Positions 18,601-28,439 of a stretch of 36,803 nt of DNA are shown here, in pieces. Each line of letters begins with the position of its first letter. Position 1 is the stretch's first letter. The notes under the pieces are model-generated. The model worked only from the letters and a program-made list of their open reading frames with translations. It had not been told where the DNA came from and searched no databases. Source of the DNA: Zetaproteobacteria bacterium (GTDB lineage Bacteria; Pseudomonadota; Zetaproteobacteria; Mariprofundales; Mariprofundaceae); assembly GCA_003228735.1 (NCBI GenBank), contig QIFG01000047.1, positions 1 to 36,803 of the forward strand, read 5' to 3'. The translations under genes and the position numbers were made by a program.

Positions 18601-19100
18601 GCTTCTTCGAGCATCAGCCGCCGTTCTTCCGGCTTGGCCGTAAGCATGCGTGCAATCGAGCCCTGTTCGACGATAGCATAGGCGCGAGTGGACACGCCGG
18701 TATCCAGAAACAGATCGACGATATCCTTGATGCGCACCATCTTGCCGTTGATAAAGGCATCGCTGCCCGACTCACGGTGCAACCTGCGGCGAACACGAAT
18801 CTCTTCCATTTCATGATACGGAGGAGACAACTGGCCGGGGTTTACGGAAAAGGTCAGCTCGACATCGCACATGGCGACAGGAGGACGCGTCTGCGAGCCC
18901 TGAAAAACCAGGTCATCCATGACGCCGCCGCGCAGATGCTTGGCCGAATGTTCGCCCAACACCCAGCGGATGGCGTCTACGATATTGGATTTACCACAAC
19001 CGTTAGGGCCAACGATGCCGGTAATGCCCTCACCGAGATCAATCTTCGTCGGATCAACAAAGGATTTGAAACCGGCCAGCTCGACGCGCTTCAGGCGCAT
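15615..19100 (-). CDS. smc: Chromosome segregation protein SMC
   Basis: 1161 aa, full length. SMC is the ATPase of the bacterial condensin (with ScpA and ScpB) that organises and separates chromosomes. The N-terminal head has Walker A GPNGCGKSN (31-39). Two long coiled coils rich in Gln, Glu, Ala and Arg flank the hinge (about 510-660). The C-terminal head has the signature LLSGGEKALTA and Walker B CILDEVDAPLDD. The start overlaps the fetB stop by 10 bases and has AAGGAA upstream. Presence of SMC rather than MukB argues against an enterobacterial host. Confidence 0.98.
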   Translation of the reverse strand: MRLKRVELAGFKSFVDPTKIDLGEGITGIVGPNGCGKSNIVDAIRWVLGEHSAKHLRGGVMDDLVFQGSQTRPPVAMCDVELTFSVNPGQLSPPYHEMEEIRVRRRLHRESGSDAFINGKMVRIKDIVDLFLDTGVSTRAYAIVEQGSIARMLTAKPEERRLMLEEAAGVMKYRARKREAERKMKDTRINLERVLDLLEEVRTQCRSLKQQASRAERFKKQQDELQHVQSLSMGIRYRRQKQACTTVEQEIQQARAREDQVAGQQAGMERQLAEARDALIAHEAEAQAEQDKLRAAEQQRAELQQKAERLAGERRLLAERKTSLNERLKEAEARKVQLAKQVSELASRTAEQDDAELQAALELAHVQVDEALQKHAKERQRRDELLAEYERLRGEQENVETGRKQAEAAVERLEARIAAMQSQQAEARQQLQNTEELFAKAKENAEAARNQQEQAVGKLNLAQKQLDAARAGREKAQLELSDQEAMVRRLKGDAEELKARLDSRDVSGEVRDRIRDRGAIWVDEALRAPEGLELAVAAALRGQGADARIPASNLSDWRETFQQVEDSPIAFFTGSKGRAVSGSLSEHLGLAHDHPMYDMFSSVLLVDDILRANLDGSGFTTAVSRGGWRMEQNGWLSPPAHKRTATRLMLQRNLRERVGELAKAEQQLASLHQAFQQADETLNQRQSDWQESHLAMTEAQSERQSSQAKSERLQGEQESIQTRIARLAEDHHEAEADLEHWRGQLTGEVQTDTGRIDAARQALYEQTDIQQQAEDQLDQSRAALASAEQALALKQQAMQSLKAEEQRVASEQQRLTHQTEEDKSRLQEAEAELSSAEKQDEMDAALREAAFEGDRIHRQLNHLRQHGSQLQQTAHEAERDEREVRTRQQQAAEERQKIELHLATEQTRLQDLSEEIKQRCRISPEKLLQTLEAMEEPVDEQDILAKAQQLEERLARFGPVNLLAIEEYGQVAEREKFLDEQAKDLDASLQTLMNTINRIDRTTRDRFADAFERTNAFFQETFPRLFGGGRAELRLDSDDPLTAGVEIIAQPPGKHLQDVGLLSGGEKALTAVALVFSIFRLKPAPFCILDEVDAPLDDANVQRFGEMLEELSRDVQFLTITHNKISMQMASCLIGVSMPEPGVSRIVGVDVRDYETQAAAA

Positions 19101-19780
19101 GTGTGTGTTCCTTGTAACCGGCTCAACATATACCGGCAGGTTACACAGGCGGTGAAGGTGGAGGCAACTATCATGTACAGCACCACCAGTTGCGCTCCGG
19201 CAGCTTCAAGGGGTGCTGCGCCTGCCAGCAGCATGCCAACAAAGATTCCCGGCAGGTGCACAAGCCCGACGACACGCAGGGTATCCACCGGCGGAATCAA
19301 TGCGCCTTTGATGCTGGCGCTAACCTCCTGACCGCTGTCGATGCGATCAAGCATCAGCGAGACCGCATTCATGGCATTGGCTACAACCATGCTGGACAGT
19401 GGAATCAGCGCCCGGCTCTCCTGACTGATGGCGCCGGAGAACACAAGCCAGGGAAGCGTTGCCAGACATGCAAGGACAAGGCCGGTTGATGCTGATACCC
19501 AGGCTGGGCCGGTTGCGGAATAATGCCCGGCGCTGACGCGTGCTGCGATCAGGCAAAGCAACAGAACGATACCCGCCTGAGCGGCGATATGGTTGATATC
19601 GAAAATGAAGTGAAGAACGGATACGACCACCAGCAACTGCAACAGGCCACGCAGCGAGGCCATAAGCATACGCTTCGTAAGTCCCAGCTTTTCGCGGCCT
19701 GCCCAAAGGCTGGCGGCAAGCAACAACAACCATGCCGCCAGAAGGCCCGTCAGTGTTTCGGCGTCCGGCAGTGCAATCAA
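19091..19780 (-). CDS. fetB: FetB/YbbM-like ABC permease (UPF0014)
   Basis: 229 aa, about seven hydrophobic segments. It resembles the UPF0014 family, whose E. coli member FetB exports iron with the ATPase FetA. Family features include GLLQLLVVVSVL, a conserved SSMVVANAMNAVSL and GALIPPVDTLRVVGLVHLPGIFVGMLLAG. The start is TTG at 19780, overlapping the glyS stop (TTGA). No FetA-type ATPase is adjacent; the partner must be elsewhere or missing. Its place between glyS and smc looks like operon packing rather than shared function. Confidence 0.85.
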   Translation of the reverse strand: MIALPDAETLTGLLAAWLLLLAASLWAGREKLGLTKRMLMASLRGLLQLLVVVSVLHFIFDINHIAAQAGIVLLLCLIAARVSAGHYSATGPAWVSASTGLVLACLATLPWLVFSGAISQESRALIPLSSMVVANAMNAVSLMLDRIDSGQEVSASIKGALIPPVDTLRVVGLVHLPGIFVGMLLAGAAPLEAAGAQLVVLYMIVASTFTACVTCRYMLSRLQGTHTCA

Positions 19781-21933
19781 AGCCGGGAGATGTCCGCCAG
19801 CTTAAGGAACAGTTCGCGCAGGCGCGCCAGCAGAGCCAGCCGATTGTTGCGCAGCTTTTCGTCATCGGCCATAACCATGACGTCATCAAAGAACTGATCC
19901 ACCGGTTCACGCAGTCCAGCCAGCACTTCCAGTTGGGCTTCCGGCTCCTCCGGAAAACCGGCTTCAGCCTTCTGCAAGGCATTGAACAATGCCGATTCGG
20001 CATCTTCTGCAAACAATGCCGCATCCACCTTGGCAGACTTCAATTCTGCCTTTTTCAGAATGTTTGCAATGCGCTTGTTGGCGGCGGCCACAGCCTGCCC
20101 GGTTTCGGAATCGGCAAAGCCAGCTAAAAGACGCGCCACGGCGGCATGTTGATAAACAGGCCGATCAATGGCCGCCGCGAATGCGGCTTCAATGGCCGAC
20201 TTCCGCACCCTGATGATACTCATGCGTTCGGCTATAAATGACTCAACCTGTTGTAGCGTCTTATCCGAAATGGCAATGGTTACACGCTGCTGGTTCCACT
20301 GTTTGGCCGCCTCCCTCAGCACACACTTCAGAGACATCTTCACTGGCTTCTTCTCATCGGCCAACAACAGAATCAGTCCCATAGCAGCACGCCGCAGACC
20401 ATATGGGTCGGCACTCGCTGTCGGGACACGGCCGAGGTGGAAATAGCCAAGCAGTTTGTCGGCACGCTCGGCAACAGCGATAGCGCGGGCAATCGGACTC
20501 TTTGGCGGTTTATCGCCAGCATGCATCGGGTGATAATGCTCAGAAATGGCCTGTGCCACATACTCATTCTCGCCACCAAGCCGTGCGTAAATACCACCCA
20601 TGTAACCTTGTAATTCAGGAAATTCGCCAACCAAACCAGTGGTCAGGTCGGATTTACACAAATAGGCGGCTCGCTGTGCATCATTGGCGTCCACGCCCAA
20701 TGCGTTTGCATTATCCAGCGCAAAGCCGCGCAAGCGGCGCACCTGATCGCCAATCATCCCCAGGCCTTCCTGAAATACTACCTCGTTCAGCTTTTCAACC
20801 CGATCTTCCGGAGACTTCTTTGGATCACGTTCAAAATAAAAGGCTGCATCGGCAAGCCTGGCATTGACAACTCGCGCATTTCCTTGGGCTACCTGTGATG
20901 GGTCTTTAGATTCAATATTAGCCACAGCAATAAATTTATTAGAGATCATTCCGTCTTTGTCACAGGTAATAAAACAGCGCTGATGCTTTCTCAATGTGAT
21001 TTGGATGACCTCTCTGGGTAAGCGCAGAAACCCTTCGTCGAACTCACACAGTATTGGCGCCGGCCACTCAGTTAGGTCGGCCACTTCTTCAAACAATTGC
21101 TCATCATCTACAAGGGTAAGGTTTGCATCTTTCGCCAAGCTATCCATCTTTTCTTTGATAGTGTCCAATCGGCCTATCGATTCATTGGGAAAACCGGCAG
21201 TTGCTGCCTGGCTTGGCGAAAGCCCTTGTCGCTTGGCTATGACATAGCGCTCATACAACCAACCCAAAGGATGTTCGATATTGATTTCACCAATCAACTC
21301 CTTTGGGCCTCGACTCCCTTTCTCACTAAATTCCCCAAAAGGAATACGATGGCCCCGACTCAACTTATCGGCTTTCACTCCGGCAAAGGAGAATGGAATC
21401 ACCTCATCGCCCAAGCGGGCCACAATCCAGCGAACCGGCCGAATAAAGGCATCATCTCGATTTTCGCCGTCATTCCATCTCATCTGTTTCGGGCTAGGAA
21501 GCTTGCGCAGGATACTCGGCATAGCTTCAGCAATAATATCCGCCACCTTGCGGCCTTTGACTGTTTGTACCGCCTTCATATACAGCCCTTTACTATCAGG
21601 CTTATCGGCAAGTTCAAAATCCGAAATGTTCAGCCCCGATTTCTTGGCAAAACCTTCGGCGGCCTTGGTCGGTTTCCCCTCACTGTCAAAGGCAACTTTC
21701 TCCGGTGGCCCCCAGATGGTCTCCTCCCGATCTTCCTGAATCACAGGGCATTCATCGATATGTATCAATAGCCTACGAGGGGTGACTCCCCTGCTAATTC
21801 CGCTCACGTTAATTTTAGCGGACTGTAGTAGTTCATCAATTTTGTCGCCCAACTCTTCGCACATCTTCGGGGCAACGAAGGCCGGGATTTCCTCGGCGCC
21901 AATTTCGATCAGAAGTGGAGCGGTCTTATTCAT
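19777..21933 (-). CDS. glyS: Glycyl-tRNA synthetase beta subunit
   Basis: 718 aa, close to the usual 690-720. It is the beta chain of the bacterial alpha2beta2 glycyl-tRNA synthetase, needed for tRNA recognition. The N-terminus [12 protein letters not shown], the TFNG-free RGVTPRRLL stretch and a C-terminal anticodon-binding-like region (about 600-718) match the family. The start overlaps the glyQ stop as ATGA, favouring balanced production of the two chains. Confidence 0.97.
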   Translation of the reverse strand: MNKTAPLLIEIGAEEIPAFVAPKMCEELGDKIDELLQSAKINVSGISRGVTPRRLLIHIDECPVIQEDREETIWGPPEKVAFDSEGKPTKAAEGFAKKSGLNISDFELADKPDSKGLYMKAVQTVKGRKVADIIAEAMPSILRKLPSPKQMRWNDGENRDDAFIRPVRWIVARLGDEVIPFSFAGVKADKLSRGHRIPFGEFSEKGSRGPKELIGEINIEHPLGWLYERYVIAKRQGLSPSQAATAGFPNESIGRLDTIKEKMDSLAKDANLTLVDDEQLFEEVADLTEWPAPILCEFDEGFLRLPREVIQITLRKHQRCFITCDKDGMISNKFIAVANIESKDPSQVAQGNARVVNARLADAAFYFERDPKKSPEDRVEKLNEVVFQEGLGMIGDQVRRLRGFALDNANALGVDANDAQRAAYLCKSDLTTGLVGEFPELQGYMGGIYARLGGENEYVAQAISEHYHPMHAGDKPPKSPIARAIAVAERADKLLGYFHLGRVPTASADPYGLRRAAMGLILLLADEKKPVKMSLKCVLREAAKQWNQQRVTIAISDKTLQQVESFIAERMSIIRVRKSAIEAAFAAAIDRPVYQHAAVARLLAGFADSETGQAVAAANKRIANILKKAELKSAKVDAALFAEDAESALFNALQKAEAGFPEEPEAQLEVLAGLREPVDQFFDDVMVMADDEKLRNNRLALLARLRELFLKLADISRL

Positions 21934-22787
21934 TCATCCACCCCCGCATAAGCACGAGCCACGGTACGGGCAAGGCCGCGAACCCGACCAATAAAGCGCT
22001 GGCGCTCTGCTACGGAAATGGCGCCACGGGCATCAAGCAGGTTGAAGGCATGCGATGCCTTCATCACTTCCTCATAGGCTGGCAGCACGAGTCCCTTCTC
22101 ATTAAGACGCATGCATTCGGACTCGGCATGGTCGAACTGTTCATGCAGCCAGGATGCGTCGGACTCATCGAAATTGTAGGTTGAAAACTCGACCTCGTTG
22201 CGGTGGAAGACTTCGCCGTAGGTCACCTTGCCACCATCGGGATTCTCTACCCATGTCAGATCGAAAACATTCTCCACGCCCTGCAGATACATGGCCAATC
22301 GCTCCAGACCATAGGTGATCTCACCCGGTGTTTGAGTCAATTCCACACCGCCGACCTGCTGAAAATAGGTGAACTGCGTGATCTCCATGCCGTTTAGCCA
22401 GACTTCCCAGCCCAGCCCCCAGGCGCCAAGCGTCGGCGATTCCCAATCGTCCTCGACAAAGCGGATATCGTGGACTTCAGGATCAATGCCGATCACGCGC
22501 AGCGATTCGAGATAAAGGTCGACAATATTGTCCGGGGCTGGCTTCAGGATGACCTGAAACTGATAGTAATGCTGCATGCGGTTCGGATTCTCGCCGTAGC
22601 GCCCGTCCGCCGGGCGGCGGCATGGCTGCACATAGGCCGTTTTCCATGCCTTGTCATCGAGTACGCGCAGGAAGGCGGCCGGGTGAAAGGTGCCTGCCCC
22701 CATCTGGGTATCATACGGCTGCTGCACAACGCAGCCTTGTTTGGCCCAGAAATTCTGCAGGGTCATAATTAAATCTTGAAAGGTCAC
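21930..22787 (-). CDS. glyQ: Glycyl-tRNA synthetase alpha subunit
   Basis: 285 aa. The alpha chain holds the class II catalytic core that activates glycine. Conserved segments are [18 protein letters not shown] at the N-terminus, [28 protein letters not shown] and [19 protein letters not shown]. The start codon is GTG at 22787 with GGGGAG 12 bases upstream, rather distant. It heads the glyQ-glyS-fetB-smc run. Confidence 0.97.
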   Translation of the reverse strand: MTFQDLIMTLQNFWAKQGCVVQQPYDTQMGAGTFHPAAFLRVLDDKAWKTAYVQPCRRPADGRYGENPNRMQHYYQFQVILKPAPDNIVDLYLESLRVIGIDPEVHDIRFVEDDWESPTLGAWGLGWEVWLNGMEITQFTYFQQVGGVELTQTPGEITYGLERLAMYLQGVENVFDLTWVENPDGGKVTYGEVFHRNEVEFSTYNFDESDASWLHEQFDHAESECMRLNEKGLVLPAYEEVMKASHAFNLLDARGAISVAERQRFIGRVRGLARTVARAYAGVDE

Positions 22788-22860
22788 GGCAGTGTTTTCT
22801 CCCCGGTCAATGATCGGGTGAAACCTAACGGTGCCTGCCGATGCTGACCAGACTGGAAGA

Positions 22861-24696
22861 CTAGAAAGAAAGCAGGCTGGCTTCTACGCGCGGCCCTAAA
22901 CCACCAAGGTGTGGTGACGGCTCCCATAACATGGGGTAAACGATGCTGATTCTGGCCGGGGAAACTCCTCGGCGGATCAGCGTTCGGCGCACATTCCGGG
23001 CGCGCTGGGCTGCCAGTTCCTTGTATCTTTTGGCCGAAGCCTGATCCCCGTCTCTGCCGGGGGCGGCACAACCCCTGAGCTCCAGCCTTAGCTCCAGCTG
23101 TTGCCGGAGTGCATGGGTGAGATGCCTTACCGTACGCTGGCCAGCATCGGAATATCTGAGGGCCGCATCCCTGAAGCCGATAACCTTATGTTTGGCGGCC
23201 TTGATATCGCTGAAGGCGCTGATCAGCATGCTGACCGGAAGTCCAAGAGAACTGAGCACGGCGTTGCCAACCGCCTGGTGAACAGCGTCAGTAATGGAAA
23301 TTTCCGGTGAAGCATAATCGCCCGTGATGTGAACGGGGAAATGCGTGTGCCCATCCATACTGGTCAGCGAAGCCACAGCAGCCCGCATGGGAAGAAGTTC
23401 ATCGCTTGCCCCCATTGGTATCGGCGGGCCGATCACAAAGTCTTTAATATCCATATCCACAGTGACATCAAGATTGCGGCCCTGGAGTGAGCCGCTCAGC
23501 TCGGCATCGGCCGAGCCATGATGGATGCGGTGATTTGTTATGGCCAGTGAAAGCCTGTCCAGATATTTCATGTCCAGGCCCTTGAGCCTGCCTGTGATTC
23601 CACCGTTCCTGAGCCGGGCGGCAAACGCGCCTCCAGGCAAAAGACCGCTGATGCTGAGCGACTTCGGAATAAGGCTCTTTTCCTGCATACGACGCGCACT
23701 TAACTTGATTTTCCTCAACGGCAGCTCGATCAAGCCCACCTGACTGTGGCGCAGCAGCGTGATGGCGGTATTATGTGCGACCAGTTTCTCAATGCTCACC
23801 TGACGGGAGCGGTTGACCGGAATTTGTACTGTTTGCCTGCTGCGGTACAGGCGCAATTGAGGATCGTGCACATCAACAGTTCGCAACTTCCAGACATCCT
23901 TCAGTAAATCAACAACCCCTTCGATATAAACAGATCCGATTTTCTGCTTTTCAGGCTGGCCGGACATCTTCGCAACGATGTCGCTGCCACGAACATGGCC
24001 ATCTACGGTCAGAGAAGGAGACAAAAAGGCTGCCTTGATTTTCAACTCTGCCGCTGCCTTGCCCTGCAGCAAAGTTATGGCTGCGCGATCCTGCTGGAGA
24101 AGCAACTCGCTGAGCGGAATGTCCGTAGCCGTGACGTTGAATGTTGCACCTTCCGCATCTATGACGCCTTTCACCCGCGCCGTGCCTCCTGCCATGCCAA
24201 GCACCGCCTGTGTCTGCCATGAGTTCCGGCTCTCAATGTCGCGCTCACTTGTCAGACTGACATGAAGCTGCTTTGCCAATGGCCTGTCTCCCCGCTGAAA
24301 AATCAGTGTGCCATCGTTAATCTGAACCTCATGCAATGACGGCAGTTCGATGTCCTGGCCGCCACCCCAGGGTTTGTCGATAGCAATGCTGATTGAGGGC
24401 TTGTCGATGGTCAGGTGTGAAATATCGAAACTCCCGCCCAAAAGCGAAAACATATCAACGCCGACATCCAGACGGGAGACTTCGACGGACACGCCACCGC
24501 TTACATAGCGGATGCCATAGATATGCAGCATCCGATTCAGCGGATTAAGCTGCACATGGTTAAACTGGGCACCGGGCACAGCCTGGCGCAACAGATTGGC
24601 AGTCAATGCATTTGCAAGCCATGACACACAAACCAGAACGCCGGCAACAACCAGGCCGATAAACAGGAAACGTTTCTGAGGCCCGTTCAAAGTCAT
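22861..24696 (-). CDS. DUF748/AsmA-like envelope protein with OmpA-like C-terminus
   Basis: 611 aa from the ATG at 24696; a TTG four codons upstream is the longest alternative and neither has a clear ribosome-binding site. One N-terminal membrane anchor (about 10-30) is followed by a long beta-rich region with AsmA/DUF748 character: short repeated amphipathic strands and [19 protein letters not shown] near 465-485. The last 110 residues resemble an OmpA-type peptidoglycan-binding domain ([28 protein letters not shown]). AsmA-like proteins are thought to act in lipid transport or outer-membrane homeostasis from the inner membrane. The combination suggests a periplasm-spanning role, which is inference. 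Confidence 0.75.
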   Translation of the reverse strand: MTLNGPQKRFLFIGLVVAGVLVCVSWLANALTANLLRQAVPGAQFNHVQLNPLNRMLHIYGIRYVSGGVSVEVSRLDVGVDMFSLLGGSFDISHLTIDKPSISIAIDKPWGGGQDIELPSLHEVQINDGTLIFQRGDRPLAKQLHVSLTSERDIESRNSWQTQAVLGMAGGTARVKGVIDAEGATFNVTATDIPLSELLLQQDRAAITLLQGKAAAELKIKAAFLSPSLTVDGHVRGSDIVAKMSGQPEKQKIGSVYIEGVVDLLKDVWKLRTVDVHDPQLRLYRSRQTVQIPVNRSRQVSIEKLVAHNTAITLLRHSQVGLIELPLRKIKLSARRMQEKSLIPKSLSISGLLPGGAFAARLRNGGITGRLKGLDMKYLDRLSLAITNHRIHHGSADAELSGSLQGRNLDVTVDMDIKDFVIGPPIPMGASDELLPMRAAVASLTSMDGHTHFPVHITGDYASPEISITDAVHQAVGNAVLSSLGLPVSMLISAFSDIKAAKHKVIGFRDAALRYSDAGQRTVRHLTHALRQQLELRLELRGCAAPGRDGDQASAKRYKELAAQRARNVRRTLIRRGVSPARISIVYPMLWEPSPHLGGLGPRVEASLLSF

Positions 24697-24763
24697 GGCC
24701 TCATACAAGAGAAAACCAACGCCTGAAACCGTGACATAGCTAACGTTTGAAAGCGCCCCGGGC

Positions 24764-24793
24764 TTGCCTGATCTCTGCGAACGGCCTTATGCT
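24764..24793 (+). promoter_or_regulatory. Candidate promoter for the miaB operon
   Basis: TTGCCT (24764-24769) and TATGCT (24788-24793) are separated by 18 bases, each matching 4 of 6 consensus positions. The pair lies between divergent genes and about 45 bases before the miaB start region. Confidence 0.35.
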
Positions 24794-24837
24794 TGGGCGT
24801 CCAACCAACCTGGATACCGGTTTAACACGAGGAATCA

Positions 24838-26166
24838 ACGACCCTGGACACTCTCTTTATCAAAACCTACGGCTGCCAGATGAATGAATACGACTCGTCG
24901 CGCATGGCGGGCCTGATGAAAAAAGCCTACGGACTGCGCCTTGTGGCCAGCCCCGAAGATGCAGATGTACTGCTGCTGAATACATGTTCCGTGCGTGAGA
25001 AAGCGGAAGAAAAAGTGTATTCCGAACTCGGCCGTTTCCGGAAAATCAAGAAGGATCGGCCCGATATCATTATCGGCGTTGGTGGCTGCGTGGCCCAGCA
25101 GGAGGGTGAACGCATCCAGAAGCGTGCGCCCTATGTTGACCTTGTCTTTGGCACCCAGACCTATCACAAGCTGCCCGAACTGGTGAACCAGATTCGCCGT
25201 GAGCGCGTCAACATCACCGCTCTGGACATGCCGGAAATTGAGAAGTTCGATCATCTGCCGCAGCCCGAAGCCAAGGGGATATCCGCCTTCGTCACTATCA
25301 TGGAAGGGTGTGACAAATTCTGCACATACTGTGTTGTGCCTTATACGCGCGGCCATGAAATTTCACGCCCTGTTGAGGATGTCCTGGCCGAATGCCGTTG
25401 CCTGCTGGCGCAGGGCGTGGTTGAAATCACCCTGCTCGGCCAGAACGTCAACTCCTACAAATTTACTCTGGGGAACGGCACTGTCTGCGACTTTGCCAGC
25501 CTGTTATATCAGGTGGCCGAACTTGATGGCCTGAAGCGATTGCGGTTCACCACAAGCCATCCGCTGGATATGAGCGAAAATATGATCCGGGCCTTTGTTG
25601 AAATCCCTGAGCTGATGCCCTTTCTGCATCTGCCGGTGCAATCCGGCTCCGACCGTATCCTCAAACGCATGCATCGTGGCCACAAACGGGCGCAATACCT
25701 CGAAACCATTGAGGCCCTGCGAAAGGCACGGCCGGATATTGCCCTTTCATCCGACTTCATTGTCGGCTTTCCAGGGGAAACGGAAGCAGACTTCGAGCAA
25801 ACCCTCGATCTCGTACGCCAGATCGGCTTTGATTCGGCTTACTGTTTCAAATATTCGCCGCGGCCACACACACCGGCCACACGCATGAAGGAAACCGTAT
25901 CCGAAGAGGTCAAGGACGAACGCCTGCAACGCCTGCTTGCACTGATGCGTGAGCAAAGTCAGCAGGCGCTCAAGGCCCAGCTCAACAAAACAGTGGAGGT
26001 GCTGGTGGAGCGCCGGAGCCGAACCAGAGAGGACATGCAGGGCCGCACACCGGACTTCAAAATCGTACACTTTACCGGCAAACCGCGCCTGCTGGGCCAG
26101 CTCATGCCTGTGCACATCACCAAGGCCTACGGCCAATCCCTGCGCGGCGAACCGATCCTGGCCTGA
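24838..26166 (+). CDS. miaB: MiaB, tRNA-2-methylthio-N6-dimethylallyladenosine synthase
   Basis: About 442 aa. MiaB is a radical SAM methylthiotransferase that modifies A37 of tRNAs reading UNN codons. The first ATG in frame (24880) would cut off the conserved KTYGCQM segment, whose Cys is a ligand of the auxiliary [4Fe-4S] cluster. The frame is open back to a TAA at 24823 but has no ATG, GTG or TTG there. ACG 24838, 5 bases after GAGG, or CTG 24844 are the best candidates. From ACG, auxiliary-cluster cysteines fall at 13, 50 and 84, and the radical SAM motif CDKFCTYC has cysteines at 158, 162 and 165. A C-terminal TRAM domain is present. It leads the miaB-phoH-ybeY-corC-lnt block. Confidence 0.93.
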   Translation, partial: TTLDTLFIKTYGCQMNEYDSSRMAGLMKKAYGLRLVASPEDADVLLLNTCSVREKAEEKVYSELGRFRKIKKDRPDIIIGVGGCVAQQEGERIQKRAPYVDLVFGTQTYHKLPELVNQIRRERVNITALDMPEIEKFDHLPQPEAKGISAFVTIMEGCDKFCTYCVVPYTRGHEISRPVEDVLAECRCLLAQGVVEITLLGQNVNSYKFTLGNGTVCDFASLLYQVAELDGLKRLRFTTSHPLDMSENMIRAFVEIPELMPFLHLPVQSGSDRILKRMHRGHKRAQYLETIEALRKARPDIALSSDFIVGFPGETEADFEQTLDLVRQIGFDSAYCFKYSPRPHTPATRMKETVSEEVKDERLQRLLALMREQSQQALKAQLNKTVEVLVERRSRTREDMQGRTPDFKIVHFTGKPRLLGQLMPVHITKAYGQSLRGEPILA

Positions 26167-26178
26167 GGGTTTGATTTG

Positions 26179-27132
26179 ATGAGCACCCACCTTCAACTCG
26201 CCGATCTGGACAGCAAGGCATTGCAGTTGTTGTGTGGTGCGGGCAACCGGGTACTGAACCGCATTGAGGCCTATTTCGAGGTCAGCCTGCTGGGCAAGCC
26301 AGGCGACTGGAGAATCGAGGGGGCCAAGGCTCAGGCCGCAACTGAAACTCTGAAACGTCTTGCCGCTTCAGCCAAAGCGGGCAGTCTGGATGATGCACAT
26401 GTTGAAATAATGTTGCGCGACAGCGAGGTAGAAGACGTGAAGGACACAGCGCCAGACTCAAGCGAAGAAAATATCCTGACAGCCGGGCGCCGCTGTATTC
26501 AGGGGAAAACCAAAAACCAACGGCGATATCTGGAAACAATCCAGAAGCAGGTGATGACGCTGGCCATTGGCCCGGCCGGTTCAGGCAAAACCTATCTGGC
26601 CGTGGCAGCTGCTGTAGCCTCGCTCAAAGCGCATGAAGTCGACCGGATCATTCTGACCCGGCCTGCCGTAGAAGCCGGGGAACGACTCGGCTTTCTGCCC
26701 GGAGACCTGCAACAAAAAGTCGATCCCTATCTTCGTCCGCTGTTCGATGCCCTGGCTGAAATGCTGGGGCTGGAGACCATGAACACGATGATGGAAACAG
26801 GCCGCATCGAGATTGCGCCACTGGCATACATGCGCGGCCGTACGCTTAACAATGCCTTCGTTATTCTCGACGAGGCGCAGAATACGACCAAGGCGCAAAT
26901 GATGATGTTCCTGACTCGGCTGGGCTTTACCTCCAGGATGGTGGTGACCGGCGATATCACACAGGTGGATCTGGAGCACAAGCGCAGCAGCGGACTGATA
27001 CACGCCCTGAAGGTGCTGGAAGGCGTTGATAATGTCGGCATCTGCCGCATGACTGGCAGGGACGTGATCCGGCATCCTCTGGTTGAACACATCGTAAGGG
27101 CCTATGAGCAGGCCGAGAAGAGCGAGGATTGA
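26179..27132 (+). CDS. phoH: PhoH-like ATPase
   Basis: 317 aa from ATG 26179, preferred over the TTG one codon before it. PhoH/YbeZ-type proteins are cytoplasmic ATPases that partner with YbeY in RNA metabolism. An N-terminal KH-like region (about 15-70) precedes the ATPase domain with Walker A IGPAGSGKTYLA (about 133-144) and Walker B VILDEAQNTT. The ybeY start overlaps its stop, in line with a shared function. Confidence 0.95.
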   Translation: MSTHLQLADLDSKALQLLCGAGNRVLNRIEAYFEVSLLGKPGDWRIEGAKAQAATETLKRLAASAKAGSLDDAHVEIMLRDSEVEDVKDTAPDSSEENILTAGRRCIQGKTKNQRRYLETIQKQVMTLAIGPAGSGKTYLAVAAAVASLKAHEVDRIILTRPAVEAGERLGFLPGDLQQKVDPYLRPLFDALAEMLGLETMNTMMETGRIEIAPLAYMRGRTLNNAFVILDEAQNTTKAQMMMFLTRLGFTSRMVVTGDITQVDLEHKRSSGLIHALKVLEGVDNVGICRMTGRDVIRHPLVEHIVRAYEQAEKSED

Positions 27133-27590
27133 TCGACCTGCTGGTGGATGAGGGCATTGATCCTGCCGAACTGCCGGATCAGGCCTCTCTCCAGGCTGCT
27201 GTTGATGCGGCCTGCCGGTCAGCCGGGCTTAATCAAAGCGCCATTCTCTGCCTGAGGTTTGCCAATGATGATGCCGTGCACGCACTCAACAAACAGTGGC
27301 TGGGAGACGATGCCGTGACCGATGTGCTTTCCTTCCCGATGCAGGATGGCCCGGACTTTGATCCCGATGAATCAGCGGGCGACATCATTCTTGCCTGGCC
27401 GTTCGTGAAACGGGAGGCTGAGCGCCTGGGTCTTGAGCCCCATCCGCATGTATTCCATCTGGTCATCCATGGCATCTTGCACCTCCTGGGGTATGATCAC
27501 CTGGAGGAGGATGAAACGAAACGGATGCGGTCTGCCGAACAGCGCGCCATGCGCGCGCTTGACCTGCACGACCCTTATGCCGGAAAATAA
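27129..27590 (+). CDS. ybeY: YbeY endoribonuclease
   Basis: 153 aa, TTG start overlapping the phoH stop by 4 bases. YbeY is a zinc-dependent RNase involved in 16S rRNA 3' maturation and ribosome quality control. The metal motif is clear: His114, His118 and His124 in HGILHLLGYDH, exactly at the numbers of the E. coli protein. The N-terminal NxxWLGDDAVTDVLSFP stretch is also conserved. Confidence 0.96.
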   Translation: MIDLLVDEGIDPAELPDQASLQAAVDAACRSAGLNQSAILCLRFANDDAVHALNKQWLGDDAVTDVLSFPMQDGPDFDPDESAGDIILAWPFVKREAERLGLEPHPHVFHLVIHGILHLLGYDHLEEDETKRMRSAEQRAMRALDLHDPYAGK

Positions 27591-27610
27591 CCTTATGGTG
27601 GGGGCTTTCA

Positions 27611-28432
27611 TTGTTTGACCAACAGCGAAACAGACTCCGTAAGCTTCTGCTTCAACGGCTGCGACCCGGCCGCAATCAGCAGGAGTTGCTAAGCCTGATC
27701 AACCGCGCCGAGGCCGTACAATCCGATGACCTGCGCAGCATGCTCGTTCGCCTGATTAATTTCAGCGACTTCCGCGCCCGCGAATGCATGATCCCCCGTC
27801 TGGACATACAGACGCTGGAAATCGGTCTTCCCCTCGATGAGGCCGCCAGACGTATCGTCGAAAGCGGCTTTTCCCGGCTGCCTGTCTATGCGGGAGATCT
27901 GGATCAAATACAGGGTATTGTACATGCCTGGGATGTATTTTCCGCCCAGGCGCATGGCGAAACGCCGAGTCTCGCAGAATTGCTACTGCCTTGTCCGAAG
28001 GTGCCGGAAACACAATTGGCGTTCGGACTGCTTTCGCGCATGCAGCAGGAAGGCATCCATATGGCGATTTTGCTGGATGAATATGGTGGTACAGCTGGGC
28101 TGGTAACCCTGTCGGACCTGCTGGAAGAGATTGTCGGCTCGATGGACGAAGTCGTGGACGCCGAGGAGGAGGAAGAGTGCGTGCGGCAGCCGGATGGCGA
28201 TTTGATCGTTCTGACGCGCATGCATGTGGAGGAACTCGAAGAAGCCCTTGGCCGCACCTTGCCGCATGGCGATTTCGATACGGTTGGAGGATTGATCACC
28301 AGCGAAACCGGACGCATTCCCCATACCGGTGAGCACTTGAAAATTGCCGGACTGGACATCCACGTTCTCAAGGCATCTCCCCGGCGCCTGTATAAAATCC
28401 GAATCAAGCAGGGTGACACCGCTGAGTCATAA
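27611..28432 (+). CDS. corC: CorC/YbeX-type CBS-domain protein
   Basis: 273 aa with a TTG start; the ribosome-binding site is only a G-rich stretch. It has two CBS domains (about 45-105 and 110-165; MIPRLDIQTL and ILLDEYGGTAGLVTLSDLLEEIVG) and a C-terminal CorC_HlyC domain (about 185-265). No membrane segments. E. coli CorC was linked to Mg/Co efflux and YbeX more recently to ribosome metabolism, which fits the phoH-ybeY context. Confidence 0.93.
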   Translation: MFDQQRNRLRKLLLQRLRPGRNQQELLSLINRAEAVQSDDLRSMLVRLINFSDFRARECMIPRLDIQTLEIGLPLDEAARRIVESGFSRLPVYAGDLDQIQGIVHAWDVFSAQAHGETPSLAELLLPCPKVPETQLAFGLLSRMQQEGIHMAILLDEYGGTAGLVTLSDLLEEIVGSMDEVVDAEEEEECVRQPDGDLIVLTRMHVEELEEALGRTLPHGDFDTVGGLITSETGRIPHTGEHLKIAGLDIHVLKASPRRLYKIRIKQGDTAES

Positions 28433-28439
28433 CAGGTCA

